Program-made: the position numbers and the translations under genes
The notes under the pieces: generated by a model
What the model was told of the DNA's origin: nothing
Database searches by the model: none
What the model saw: only the letters and a program-made list of their open reading frames with translations
Shown here: in pieces, positions 18,984 through 27,231 of the stretch
How the letters are laid out: each line of letters begins with the position of its first letter
Numbering within the stretch: the stretch's first letter is position 1
From: an uncultured Clostridia bacterium
Lineage (GTDB): Bacteria > Bacillota > Clostridia > Christensenellales > Pumilibacteraceae
Direction of reading: 5' to 3'
DNA: 64,000 bases
NCBI GenBank assembly: GCA_934229275.1
Contig: CAKQDN010000003.1
Span: 1 to 64,000 of the forward strand

Positions 18984-19979
18984 TTAATTCAAGTCGTCGT
19001 TTTTGTCCGCGGCGTTATTTTCCGCGTCGGCGTTATTTTCGCTAGCCGAAGTCGGCTCTTTCGGCGCGGAAACGTCTTTTATCTCAAAATATTTGCCGAG
19101 CGCCGGAATAAACGACAGACGGGTCTGTCCGACTATCAGCGCGAGCAGCATAAGCACGGCTCCGACGGCGAACAGCGGCGCGATACTCTCGTTGCCCCAC
19201 AGCCAACCGGAAAGCGCTCCGAACACCGATTCGGTGGACAGAATGACGGCGCTCGTAGCCGCTTTGGTATATTTTTGTCCGAAACTCTGGAAAAGGTACG
19301 CGGCTCCCGACGACAGCACGCCCAGAAACAGCATTGCGATTATCGTTCCGCTGTTTTTAATCGCTTCGAGAGGGAACGCTCCGTCGTAAAACGGCGCGAC
19401 TATCCATGCGAGCGCGGCGGCGAACAGAAATTGCAGCATGGTGAGAAGGCATACGTCGTCGGTTTTGGTAAAACGCGACAACGCTATTATATGCAGGGCG
19501 AAGAACACGCTGCACACGAGCGTGAGCGCGTCGCCCATGTTGACGCTGAGCCCCGAAAGACTGATAAACGCTATGCCGATTATCGCGACCACGGCGCAGA
19601 TTATATCGAGAAAGTCGGGTTTTTTGAGAAAAACGAGCGCGCCGAGAAGCGGTACGAGCACGACGTACAGGGCGGTTAAAAACGCGCTGTTGCCTGCGGT
19701 CGTGTACTTTGCTCCCACGGTCTGAAAAACGTACGCCGAAAAAAGCAGCACTCCGGCAATCAAGCCGTGCAGCCACGTTTTTTTGGTCATATACTTCATT
19801 CGCGGAATGAACACGAGCGCGAGAAACACGGCGGCTATCGTAAAACGAAAGGCTATCATATACACCGCTCCGACGCTATGAACCTGGTCTTTGACCACCA
19901 CGAAAGCAACGCCCCATATCACGGTTGCCGCAAGCAACGCCAAGGGCGCGAGTATTTTTGCTACTTTACTGTTTTTCAT
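18984..19979 (-). CDS. EamA/DMT-superfamily transporter
   Basis: 331 residues with ten hydrophobic segments in two EamA repeats, the usual form of drug/metabolite exporters in the inner membrane (first repeat about 8-135, second about 150-290). The conserved start ATVIWGVAFVVVKD and the second-half SVFGALSGWLWGNE are visible. A charged, Asn/Asp-rich tail of about 30 residues ends the protein. ATG at 19979 is chosen over an upstream TTG at 20015 because the family begins here. The substrate cannot be inferred. Confidence 0.88.
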   Translation of the reverse strand: MKNSKVAKILAPLALLAATVIWGVAFVVVKDQVHSVGAVYMIAFRFTIAAVFLALVFIPRMKYMTKKTWLHGLIAGVLLFSAYVFQTVGAKYTTAGNSAFLTALYVVLVPLLGALVFLKKPDFLDIICAVVAIIGIAFISLSGLSVNMGDALTLVCSVFFALHIIALSRFTKTDDVCLLTMLQFLFAAALAWIVAPFYDGAFPLEAIKNSGTIIAMLFLGVLSSGAAYLFQSFGQKYTKAATSAVILSTESVFGALSGWLWGNESIAPLFAVGAVLMLLALIVGQTRLSFIPALGKYFEIKDVSAPKEPTSASENNADAENNAADKNDDLN

Positions 19980-20086
19980 ACCGGATATTTTAGCACATCG
20001 CTCGATTTTTTGCAAGTCGTGTGTGAAGACGTCGCGACAATTATCAAAAAGATTATGCCGTTTTCAGTCCGATGTGCTTATCTTTT

Positions 20087-20160
20087 TACTTTTTGTAAAA
20101 AGTAAATCAAAAACTTTTAAGTTTGGAGAACGTTGACGTTAAAGTGGTTTTTCTGCTTAA
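20087..20160. repeat. Diverged module A and B repeat
   Basis: CTTTTTACTTTTTGTAAAAAGTAAA followed by CAAAAACTTTTAAG is an inverted, weakened module A; the following GTGGTTTTTCTGCTTAAAAC is a remnant of module B. It lies just downstream of thiN. Confidence 0.65.
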
Positions 20161-20197
20161 AACTTTTAACGCAATCAGCCGATTATCACGACTTTTT

Positions 20198-20818
20198 TCA
20201 TACTTCTTCCCCTTCCGATTCTATTACGAGCGCAACGCCGTCCGAAAAAGAGAGCGTTATTTTCTCCGACTCCCACTCGTTGCTTACTCCGAGCGGAAAC
20301 AGACTCGTAAGCGTTGCGTTTTCGAGCGTGTACTTTGCGCCCGAAAGCGTCACCGAAGAAAGAGAGCCGCTTAGCGAAAACAGCGAAAAGAAGCCTTTCT
20401 TTCTCGGAAATTCGTACGTTCCGCGCGGCAAAACGCAATATGTAGCCGCTTCTCCGTGCATTTTAACGCATACGCCGCTACCGGCTGCGAACGCCGCCGC
20501 CTGAATATTCCCGACGAAATGGTCGGGTCTGCCGCCTTCGACGCAGTACATTTCGACCTTATCCGCGCCCTCGGACAGGGCAATGCGCAGCGCGCCCACG
20601 GTGTCGGTGTCGTCCTTTTCGACGGGCAGCCGTATTATTTTCGCTCCCGACGGCAGTTCGCCGCAAAAAGAATCGAAGTCGCCGATGACGACGTCCGGTA
20701 CCACGCCGAACCTCGCGGCATGTTCGCAGCCCCTGTCGCAGGCTATTATAAAGTCGGCTCGGTCTATGCCGGGCATGGGAGCGTAGTCGCCTCCCGAGAT
20801 TATCGCATACGTTTTCAT
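20198..20818 (-). CDS. thiN: Thiamine diphosphokinase
   Basis: Transfers pyrophosphate from ATP to thiamine to give thiamine diphosphate (EC 2.7.6.2). 206 residues, the normal length. The catalytic domain shows IACDRGCEHAARFGVVPDVVIGDFDSF (residues 29-55), then EKDDTDTVGAL and GGRPDHFVGNI, all family signatures; the C-terminal vitamin-binding domain includes FFSLFSLSG and LTLENATLTSLFPLGVSNEW-like sequence. It overlaps the upstream membrane protein gene by 4 bases (ATGA), so both are translated together. No TPP riboswitch was seen upstream. Confidence 0.93.
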   Translation of the reverse strand: MKTYAIISGGDYAPMPGIDRADFIIACDRGCEHAARFGVVPDVVIGDFDSFCGELPSGAKIIRLPVEKDDTDTVGALRIALSEGADKVEMYCVEGGRPDHFVGNIQAAAFAAGSGVCVKMHGEAATYCVLPRGTYEFPRKKGFFSLFSLSGSLSSVTLSGAKYTLENATLTSLFPLGVSNEWESEKITLSFSDGVALVIESEGEEV

Positions 20819-22923
20819 TTATCGCTCCGTGAAATAATTTTCGCGCCTTCGAGTTCCGCTATTTTTGCCTTGTCATTGTTATCTATCGTTTCGAAGTCGA
20901 TCACTCTGTACGTTTCTTTTTTCGTTTCGAGAATGTACTCTATGGCGTCGTATATTTTGCTCCGATCGGGCACGGCAATTTTTTGCTCGTATTCCGGAAG
21001 AATATAGGTGCAATCGTATACGGCGTTTTTCTTCTTTACCGCGTACACGGCTTCCAGTTTGTCGAGCAAGCAGTCCGGCATAGAATCTTTGATCTTTTCC
21101 GCCAAAGCCGGATCGGGATCGGCAGCCTCATAGACGTCGCCCTTCATCAAAACCTTTGTATGGAGGCGATATTTTTTTTCCTTCTCGAAAAAAGGCATAA
21201 ACTTTCCGACAAACTCTTCGGCGGTTTTTTTCTGTCCGTTTGCTATATAGTAACCGTACAATTCCGTAATTCCGTCGTAGAGGTATTTGAACCCTCCGTC
21301 GGTTATTACTCTTTCCATGAGCGCGACGCCGTCGGGGTCGTCTCGCAGCAGCAAAAAATGCGCTTTCTTATATAGGAATAGCGAGCAATTTTCACTGCCG
21401 TCGTCGTGACTTATAACGTAGTCGCACACCTTTTCGGCTTCTTTGAGGTTATTCAGATCCAGATACCCGTACAGCACCGGGGCGAGTGCCTCTGCCGTCA
21501 GTTCGGTTTTATCGGGATTTTCCAGTCCGCCTTCATGTTCGAAAGCGTATATCAAAGCGTTCGGATTCGAGAACAGACATTTCATTCTCGATACGTTGAT
21601 TTTTTTAAGTCCGTAAAGCCCGTTTGTTCTGGACTCGGTCACGCTCGCGTAATATTTTTTGTCTTTATCCGACGCGTCGAGAATTCGCGAGGGAAAGTTT
21701 ATCTCGATTTTATCGATTCCGCACGCCTGCATAACCAAAGGCAGATCGTTTACATAAGTATCCCTTTCGAACTTTTCGTAGTTGTAACGTTTGGCTGCTT
21801 CTATCCATTTGTCCGGGTTTTTCCCGAAGAAATCTATGACGTTTTCGATTCTGTCTTTTCGGACGCTTAAATATCCGGCACCCAAAGCGCAGCACGACTC
21901 GTAATCTTCGTACAATTCGCTTTTACGATCGTATGCGTTCGCCATGTTGATTTTCGCAATCGCGCTTACGAGAGCGGATTTGTTCTTGCTTGCGGCGGCT
22001 GCCAGACGAGCCGCGGACTCGGAATAGCCCTTTACGATTGCCTCTTTTAACCGTGGTCCGAAAATTAACGCGCGATCGCAGACGCACGTGGCAAAATCTC
22101 TGCCGGCAAAAGCCCAGTCGATGTTCTCCGCGCAAACCCAGCACAACTCCCACGGATCCATTATCTTATCGTATTTGCCTATCGCCGCTTTTTCGGGCGT
22201 TTTCGTTATGTCGCGCAAATATCTTATATAAGCGATTGCTTCGTCGCGGGTGAGCAACCACAATAAATCGGTGTTGAACTTCACCGTCGGCTGCGGGTTC
22301 GCGGTGTAACGGATTTCTCTGTCTCCGCAATAATTCGCCAGCGCGTCAACGGAGCCGAGCGCTTCTCTTATCATATCGTAAATCTCGGGCTTTATTACGG
22401 GCGCGATGCGGACGGAGAATTTCGCAAGCACACTTTCCTCCGGCTCGACCGGCGGAAAAAGGTAAACGAGAATCCATCCTGCGAAAACGCACAAAGGAAG
22501 ATTCAGTGCCGCGCACAACGCGCACAAATACGGAGAATATTCCGCTCCCGACAACATCCCCGACAGAGTCAGCGGCATAATAAGCAAACAAATATACGCC
22601 ACGATTGCGCGTATGCGGTCGGTGACGGCAAGAAATATCAGTCTGCAAAGCGCGACCTTAGGGTGACGCTTCGCTTTTTCAATCAATTTTCTTTGCGCCG
22701 CAAGTTCGTGTTCGACAGTTTCGCGCCTATACCCCTTGATTCTCGCTCCGCGAATGATCGCGCCTACACCGTATTCGATTGCAACAAACGCAGCCGCCGC
22801 GACAAACGCTATCGCACACTCCTTTATGTACATTCCTCGCGAAAAGAAGCCGAGCACCGTGCAGGTCATACACAATATGAACGTGAAGAAATGCATCATC
22901 TTTACTTTGAACGTTTTAAGCAT
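20815..22923 (-). CDS. Membrane protein of unknown function with helical-repeat C-terminus
   Basis: 702 residues; I do not recognise the family. Four hydrophobic segments lie in the first 170 residues (about 8-27, 33-52, 105-125, 135-160), with a basic loop between the second and third. The remaining 530 residues are soluble and rich in paired helices resembling TPR or Sel1-like repeats (YDRKSELYEDYESC, LNNLKEAEKVCDYV, FLLLRDDPDGVALMERV). Its only context is the ATGA overlap with thiN. A promoter at 22961-22989 precedes it. It may be a membrane-anchored scaffold, but this is a guess. Confidence 0.75.
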   Translation of the reverse strand: MLKTFKVKMMHFFTFILCMTCTVLGFFSRGMYIKECAIAFVAAAAFVAIEYGVGAIIRGARIKGYRRETVEHELAAQRKLIEKAKRHPKVALCRLIFLAVTDRIRAIVAYICLLIMPLTLSGMLSGAEYSPYLCALCAALNLPLCVFAGWILVYLFPPVEPEESVLAKFSVRIAPVIKPEIYDMIREALGSVDALANYCGDREIRYTANPQPTVKFNTDLLWLLTRDEAIAYIRYLRDITKTPEKAAIGKYDKIMDPWELCWVCAENIDWAFAGRDFATCVCDRALIFGPRLKEAIVKGYSESAARLAAAASKNKSALVSAIAKINMANAYDRKSELYEDYESCCALGAGYLSVRKDRIENVIDFFGKNPDKWIEAAKRYNYEKFERDTYVNDLPLVMQACGIDKIEINFPSRILDASDKDKKYYASVTESRTNGLYGLKKINVSRMKCLFSNPNALIYAFEHEGGLENPDKTELTAEALAPVLYGYLDLNNLKEAEKVCDYVISHDDGSENCSLFLYKKAHFLLLRDDPDGVALMERVITDGGFKYLYDGITELYGYYIANGQKKTAEEFVGKFMPFFEKEKKYRLHTKVLMKGDVYEAADPDPALAEKIKDSMPDCLLDKLEAVYAVKKKNAVYDCTYILPEYEQKIAVPDRSKIYDAIEYILETKKETYRVIDFETIDNNDKAKIAELEGAKIISRSDK

Positions 22924-22960
22924 AATCGCCTCTCAAAATCCTTTTTATCATTACCGAACT

Positions 22961-22989
22961 ATTATACCACATCGCAGGATAAAAGGCAA
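22961..22989 (-). promoter_or_regulatory. Promoter of the membrane protein-thiN unit
   Basis: Minus strand: TTGCCT (22984-22989), 17 bases, TATAAT (22961-22966), about 38 bases before the start. Confidence 0.7.
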
Positions 22990-23294
22990 CAGTAAAAAGC
23001 CTCGTTAAAAAAGTCTTATTATAATTTTGCCCCTTTTTTGAAAATTCTTAATAATATTTTAGCATGACAAACAAAAAGCGACGCAATCCCACATTTTGCG
23101 ACGCCTTCATATCGTCCCCCCCCCACGATTTTAGGTTGAAAATCAAGCGTATAATTGTCGTTTCTGCTCATTTTCGACTTGTTTTATAATTAAAAAGAGA
23201 TAACTCAACCGGCAGATTTTCGGGTTTATACGAAAAAGACACCCGCGGAAAATTCGCGAGCGTCTTTTTTCTCCCCCTTATATTGCGAGAAACT
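22990..23294. other. Intergenic region with two terminators and a nine-C tract
   Basis: No gene is visible. A minus-strand terminator lies at 23068-23104 (stem GCGTCGCAA / TTGCGACGC as read on opposite strands, then TTTTTGTTT). A second hairpin at 23234-23271 (AAAAGAC-CCGCG / CGCGA-GTCTTTTTT) is near-symmetric, could stop transcription from either side, and lies just downstream of the DUF1540 gene. A run of nine C residues at 23116-23124 lies between them. Confidence 0.7.
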
Positions 23295-23591
23295 TTACGC
23301 TTTGATAAAAGTCAGGCAGCCGGCAGGCTTACCCTCTTCGCTCATGACGGTAATGCCGTTGGCGTGGCAGACGTTGTCCTTATTGAAAATGCAATTTGCA
23401 GTACAGGCGACGGCGGTATCGACGTTGTAGTCGGCTTTTTTGAAGTCGCCTGCCGCTTCGACGTCGGTTTTTCCGTTCACCGGCGTATAGGTCAGGCAGT
23501 CGGCGTGCTTATCCACGTCGATACACTTTGCGCAGCAGCAGTAGCCTTTGTTGTGCTTACATCTCGTAAGACCGCATTTTAAGTCTTTCAT
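23295..23591 (-). CDS. DUF1540 cysteine-rich protein
   Basis: 98 residues with two copies of a short cysteine motif: CGLTRCKHNKGYCCCAKCIDV near the N-terminus and ACTANCIFNKDNVCHANGITV near the C-terminus, each followed by a later Cys (DCLTY, GCLTF). This is the DUF1540 pattern, thought to bind a metal; function unknown. The ATG at 23591 is preceded by GGAGG with 8-base spacing, which rules out a longer upstream start. Confidence 0.88.
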   Translation of the reverse strand: MKDLKCGLTRCKHNKGYCCCAKCIDVDKHADCLTYTPVNGKTDVEAAGDFKKADYNVDTAVACTANCIFNKDNVCHANGITVMSEEGKPAGCLTFIKA

Positions 23592-23673
23592 GGTTAATTC
23601 CTCCGAAAAATATTGGTAAGCGACGACGCTTACGTTATTATTTTTGCTAAAACGCAAATAAAATATTCCGCAC

Positions 23674-23702
23674 TTGACAAAATTCTTGTTCCGTTATATA
23701 AT
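23674..23702 (+). promoter_or_regulatory. rplI promoter
   Basis: TTGACA (23674-23679), 17 bases, TATAAT (23697-23702): a perfect sigma-A consensus, 27 bases before the rplI start. Confidence 0.9.
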
Positions 23703-23729
23703 ATACGCAAAGAAAAAGGAGACTAAACC

Positions 23730-24176
23730 ATGAAAGTAATTCTCTTGAAAGACGTTAAAGGTCAGGGCAAAAAGAACGACGTTATCGAGGTAAGCGACGG
23801 CTACGGCAGAAACTTTCTCATTAAAAACGGGCTGGCGACCGTGGCTACTTCCACGCAGGTGAACAGCATCAACATTTCCAAAGCCGCCGAAGAAAAGCGC
23901 AAAGCCGCCGAGAAAGCGGAAGCGATTAAACTGGCAAAGGAACTGGAAACCAAAACCGTCGTAGTGGAGATCAAGACGGGCGAAACGGGCAAACTGTTCG
24001 GCGCGCTCAACACGCAGGCTATTTCGGACGCGCTCAAAAAACAGGGCGTGGAACTGGACAAAAAGAAAATCGTTCTGTCCGACCCCATCAAATCCGTGGG
24101 CGAATACACGATAACCGTAAAACCTTACGCGGAAGTTTCGGCTAAACTTAAAGTAATCGTCAAAGCCGCCGAATAA
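23730..24176 (+). CDS. rplI: 50S ribosomal protein L9
   Basis: 148 residues, full length. The N-terminal domain has MKVILLKDVKGQGKKNDVIEVSDGYGRNFLI, the standard rRNA-binding signature; a long lysine- and alanine-rich helix links it to the C-terminal domain (GKLFGALNTQAISDALKKQGVELDKKKI). Binds 23S rRNA in the large subunit. AAAGGAG precedes the ATG. It has its own consensus promoter and terminator, so it is monocistronic here, unlike the common rpsF-ssb-rpsR-rplI operon of other bacteria. Confidence 0.98.
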   Translation: MKVILLKDVKGQGKKNDVIEVSDGYGRNFLIKNGLATVATSTQVNSINISKAAEEKRKAAEKAEAIKLAKELETKTVVVEIKTGETGKLFGALNTQAISDALKKQGVELDKKKIVLSDPIKSVGEYTITVKPYAEVSAKLKVIVKAAE

Positions 24177-24192
24177 ACGAGCGTAATATTTT

Positions 24193-24231
24193 CGCCGCAA
24201 ACGGGACAACATCTTTTTGCGGCGATTTTTT
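24193..24231 (+). terminator. rplI terminator
   Basis: Stem CGCCGCAAA (24193-24201) with TTTGCGGCG (24216-24224), then ATTTTTT. It ends only nine bases before the next start codon. Confidence 0.88.
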
Positions 24232-24239
24232 ATAATCTT

Positions 24240-25115
24240 ATGAAGATATTCGGTAAAAACAACGGCATCGAAAGCGAAAAAACTCGGACTGCTCGCATAA
24301 GCAAGCGGCTCGATCTTTTCGCGCGCGGCAAACTGAAAAAGCGCGGCACTACCGCTTTGTGTCTGGGCGGCGGCGGAGCGCGCGGTTTTGCTCACATCGG
24401 CGCGATCAAGGCGTTCGAAGAAGCCGGGCTTTCGTTCGACATAGTTGCCGGAACGAGCGTCGGGGCGATCGTGGGCGCGCTTTACGCATACGGCGTGTCG
24501 GCGGAGCGCATGATGAACTACGCCTCTTTTTTGAGCGCGAAAGAAATTCACAACGGCAACCTGCTCGTTCCCAACGACCCGAACAAAATCGCGCGGATAA
24601 TAACCGATTTTTGCGGCGACGCGACTATCGAGGACATAAACGCAGCCGGGGGCAAGCGTTTTGCGTGCGTTGCGGTGGACCTTATCTCGGCAAGTCAGGT
24701 GTTTCTCACCGAGGGCAACGCGGCGACCGCGGTAGCCGCTTCGGCGTGCGTGCCGCTGTTTTTCAAGCCGGTCGAATACAACGGCATGCACCTCGTGGAC
24801 GGCGGCGTTCTCAATAACATTCCGACAGACCTATGCCGTATTCTGGGAGCGGACCGCGTCGTGACGGTGGACGTTCACCCCGGCAGAGGGACCGGCTCGG
24901 ACAAGACGAGCGTTCCGGCGGTACTGAAAACCGTGTTCTCGATTATGAGCACCAATTCGTCGGTTGCCGGAATAATCGACTCGGACGTGCTTATCCCGGT
25001 GGACACCGAAGGCTTTTCGTCGTCAAAAAAGGACGGCTACCGCGAGATGTTCGACCGCGGCTATCGTGCGGCAAAAGAAAAAATCTACGACATAACCGAA
25101 GTTATGTTCAAATAA
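24240..25115 (+). CDS. Patatin-like phospholipase
   Basis: 291 residues. Catalytic Ser73 in GTSVG (71-75) and Asp187 in DGG form the patatin Ser-Asp dyad; the oxyanion loop is GGGGARG (43-49). These enzymes hydrolyse acyl ester bonds of lipids. No signal peptide, so it acts in the cytoplasm or on the inner membrane face; the basic N-terminal 36 residues could touch membrane. The ATG at 24240 lacks a ribosome site and follows directly on the rplI terminator, so expression may need read-through or an unusual start. A Dabb gene follows 25 bases later. Confidence 0.92.
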   Translation: MKIFGKNNGIESEKTRTARISKRLDLFARGKLKKRGTTALCLGGGGARGFAHIGAIKAFEEAGLSFDIVAGTSVGAIVGALYAYGVSAERMMNYASFLSAKEIHNGNLLVPNDPNKIARIITDFCGDATIEDINAAGGKRFACVAVDLISASQVFLTEGNAATAVAASACVPLFFKPVEYNGMHLVDGGVLNNIPTDLCRILGADRVVTVDVHPGRGTGSDKTSVPAVLKTVFSIMSTNSSVAGIIDSDVLIPVDTEGFSSSKKDGYREMFDRGYRAAKEKIYDITEVMFK

Positions 25116-25140
25116 TTTTATAGAAAGGAGTAAAAAAACA

Positions 25141-25434
25141 ATGATTAAACACGTTGTAATGTGGAAATTCAAACCCGGAACGGAAAAAGAAGCGTCCGAA
25201 TTTTTGCAGGCTTTGCGCGACCTCGACGGCAAAATCCCCGAACTGCGCTCGATGGAAATCGGCAGAAACGAAGGCAGCGCGGACAACTGCGACGCGGTGC
25301 TTATCACCACTTTCGACGACTTCGAAGGACTGCACGCGTATGCGACCGATCCGTTGCACGTCGCCGCGTCCTCGCTCTGCAAAAACATACGGGTAAGTCG
25401 CCACGCGGTGGACTTCGTAATCGACGAAAAGTAA
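25141..25434 (+). CDS. Dabb-family protein (stress-responsive alpha/beta barrel)
   Basis: 97 residues of the Dabb family, dimeric ferredoxin-like barrels. Signature start IKHVVMWKFKPGTEKE, central GRNEGSADNCDAVLITTFDDFEGLHAYATDPLH, and the end RHAVDFVIDE. Function is not known for bacterial members beyond stress links. AAAGGAG precedes the ATG. Probably co-transcribed with the patatin gene. A terminator follows at 25449. Confidence 0.92.
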   Translation: MIKHVVMWKFKPGTEKEASEFLQALRDLDGKIPELRSMEIGRNEGSADNCDAVLITTFDDFEGLHAYATDPLHVAASSLCKNIRVSRHAVDFVIDEK

Positions 25435-25448
25435 TATAAGGCAACGAT

Positions 25449-25485
25449 AAAAGTCTCCCTTTTACGCAAAGAGAGACTTTTTTGT
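25449..25485. terminator. Bidirectional terminator between Dabb and eda
   Basis: AAAAGTCTC (25449-25457) pairs with GAGACTTTTTT (25473-25483); A-run on one side and T-run on the other suit both convergent genes. Confidence 0.85.
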
Positions 25486-25501
25486 TTTCGTTTTTATCCG
25501 A

Positions 25502-26152
25502 TTATTTGCTTAAAATTTCGACGAACGCACGCGCTTTTCTTTCTATTTCGGCGTAGTCGTCGTTCGCAACCGCCGCTTTGGACACGATCCCGGACGAAAT
25601 GCCGGTTCCCGCCGCTCCGGCGTTCAGATAATCGGGGAGGTTTTGCTCGGTCACGCCGCCGACTGCAAAAAATTTAAGGTGCGACAACGGCGCCGCGAGT
25701 GCGGAAAGGTATTCGGGAGTCACGCATCCCACCGGGAACAGTTTTATTACGTCCGCGCCTGCACGGTGAGCAGCCATGGCTTCGGTTGCGGTGAACGCGC
25801 CCGGAACGGACACAAGCCCGAGTTCTTTCGTTCTGCCGATGACTTCCGCGTTCACGTCGGGCGAAACGATGAGTTTCGCGCCTGCTTCCGCCGCTATATC
25901 GACCTGCTCGGGCGACAGAACCGTGCCTGCTCCAACAACCATTTCGTTGCCGAAATTTTTATTAAGCAAACGGATTTTCTCGGCGGTCTGCTCGTCGGAC
26001 GTGCTTTTATCCGCCGAAAAAGTGACTTCCGCAGCCTTCACTCCGCCGCGCCAAAGAGCCTCGCCCACGCGCTCGATTTTTTCAAGCGGCACGCCGCGCA
26101 GAATGACTATCAGTCTGCTGCGTAAAATCGTATTAAGAGTAACGTTATCCAT
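25502..26152 (-). CDS. eda: KDPG/KHG aldolase
   Basis: Cleaves 2-keto-3-deoxy-6-phosphogluconate to pyruvate and glyceraldehyde 3-phosphate (and 4-hydroxy-2-oxoglutarate to pyruvate and glyoxylate). 216 residues; Schiff-base Lys137 in GADVIKLFP, catalytic Glu42 in AEVTF, and GAGTVLS and GVTEQN phosphate-loop features. Uronate or sugar-acid breakdown would need a KDG kinase, which is not in the window. ATG at 26152 lies after AGGAAATATA. It ends at a shared terminator. Confidence 0.93.
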   Translation of the reverse strand: MDNVTLNTILRSRLIVILRGVPLEKIERVGEALWRGGVKAAEVTFSADKSTSDEQTAEKIRLLNKNFGNEMVVGAGTVLSPEQVDIAAEAGAKLIVSPDVNAEVIGRTKELGLVSVPGAFTATEAMAAHRAGADVIKLFPVGCVTPEYLSALAAPLSHLKFFAVGGVTEQNLPDYLNAGAAGTGISSGIVSKAAVANDDYAEIERKARAFVEILSK

Positions 26153-26281
26153 TATATTTCCTCGTAAGTTTTTCTTTCAGTATATACCCGAGCGGCGATT
26201 TTGTCAATAATTTTCTTGTCCGAAAACCGCACGCGCGATAATTTTCGCCCTTTTCCTCGCCCTTTTAACGCCCTTATCGCA

Positions 26282-26310
26282 TTGACAAACCGCTCGCTTT
26301 GTGCTATAAT
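26282..26310 (+). promoter_or_regulatory. tRNA-Arg promoter
   Basis: TTGACA (26282-26287), 17 bases, TATAAT (26305-26310): a perfect consensus 14 bases before the tRNA. Confidence 0.92.
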
Positions 26311-26323
26311 AACGCTCGTATAA

Positions 26324-26399
26324 GTACCCGTGGTGGAATTGGATACCATTTCAGCCTCCGACGCTGACGGTTCGGGTTCGAGCCCCGACGGATACACCA
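26324..26399 (+). tRNA. tRNA-Arg (CCG)
   Basis: Full cloverleaf of 76 bases with encoded CCA. Anticodon stem TCAGC/GCTGA holds the loop CTCCGAC with anticodon CCG at 26358-26360, reading CGG codons. T-arm TCGGG-TTCGAGC-CCCGA is perfect; variable loop CGGT is four bases. In the acceptor stem (GTACCCG with CGGATAC) position 4-69 is a C-A mismatch; all other pairs are Watson-Crick. Own promoter and terminator. Confidence 0.93.
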
Positions 26400-26404
26400 A
26401 AGTT

Positions 26405-26440
26405 AAGTGTAAATCGAAGCAATCGGTTTGCACTTTTTTT
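26405..26440 (+). terminator. tRNA-Arg terminator
   Basis: AAGTGTAAA (26405-26413) pairs with TTTGCACTT (26427-26435) with one G-T pair, then a T run. Confidence 0.85.
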
Positions 26441-26503
26441 ATTTACGAAATTTTTTGAAATAACTTTAGCGCACTTCCCCTTCGATTTTCAACGCACTTG
26501 AAT

Positions 26504-27160
26504 TTAATTTACTTTTATGCCGGAGGCGAGTTCGAAATGGTACTTTGCTATTCCGAGGTCTAGTTTGGTGTAGAAGCCTAAACCTGCTTTGGCGGTTACC
26601 GAGCCGTTTTTGAGCGTGAAGAAAAACTTTTGCCGATTTAGCGCGGTGGGGGCTTTAAGCGCGGCGTTTACGCCTTTTGTAAACCAATCGGGCGCGGGGA
26701 CGTCGGACGAGCAGACTTTGTCCGGCGTTTTGCTTTTACGCGGCATACCCTGCGTTTTGCCGTAGCCGATTGCGATGACGAGCGCGAGTTTTTCGCCCTT
26801 ATCTACCGTGCAGGAGGTTTTCGCTTTCGAATAGGTCAGCGCGACCCAGCAGGTATTAAGTCCGAGCGACTGTGCGATAAGCACGAGTTTTTCGCCGTAA
26901 TAGCCTGCTTTTTCGCTTAAATCGGCGCCTTTTTTGCCGACGACGGCGATATAGTTTTTTACGTTTTCGAACTTTCCGTAATGAGCCGCCGCTCCGCCGA
27001 ACGCCTTATCCTCGTTCGTCGCGAGTTGGAAATTAAGTCCGCTTTCTTCGTTTATTTCCTCTATCGCGCGGAGCAGAGCGGCAAGCGTTTCGCCTTCGAT
27101 TTTTCGGTCGGTGTAGGCGCGCACCGAATGTCTTTCTTCCATTGCCCGTAATAAATCCAT
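26504..27160 (-). CDS. Nitroreductase-family flavoprotein
   Basis: 218 residues. The start MDLLRAMEERHSVRAYTDRKI is the FMN-binding RRSxR-type signature of the nitroreductase fold; AGYYGEKLVLIAQSLGLNTCWVAL is the second family region, and the C-terminal half resembles the putative TM-type nitroreductases that bind FMN. Likely reduces nitro or quinone compounds with NAD(P)H; the substrate is unknown. ATG at 27160 follows GGAGGTGAAT, so an upstream ATG at 27184 is not used. Confidence 0.88.
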   Translation of the reverse strand: MDLLRAMEERHSVRAYTDRKIEGETLAALLRAIEEINEESGLNFQLATNEDKAFGGAAAHYGKFENVKNYIAVVGKKGADLSEKAGYYGEKLVLIAQSLGLNTCWVALTYSKAKTSCTVDKGEKLALVIAIGYGKTQGMPRKSKTPDKVCSSDVPAPDWFTKGVNAALKAPTALNRQKFFFTLKNGSVTAKAGLGFYTKLDLGIAKYHFELASGIKVN

Positions 27161-27231
27161 ATTCACCTCCGCCGCCTTTCTCACGGCGACTTTTACTCTT
27201 TTCGCCGATTAAAACGGCGAGTTTTTCTCCT

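Noticed and set aside
23116..23124. Nine-C tract as a phase-variation switch
   Set aside because: It lies between two terminators, not in a promoter or coding region, so no switching target is visible.
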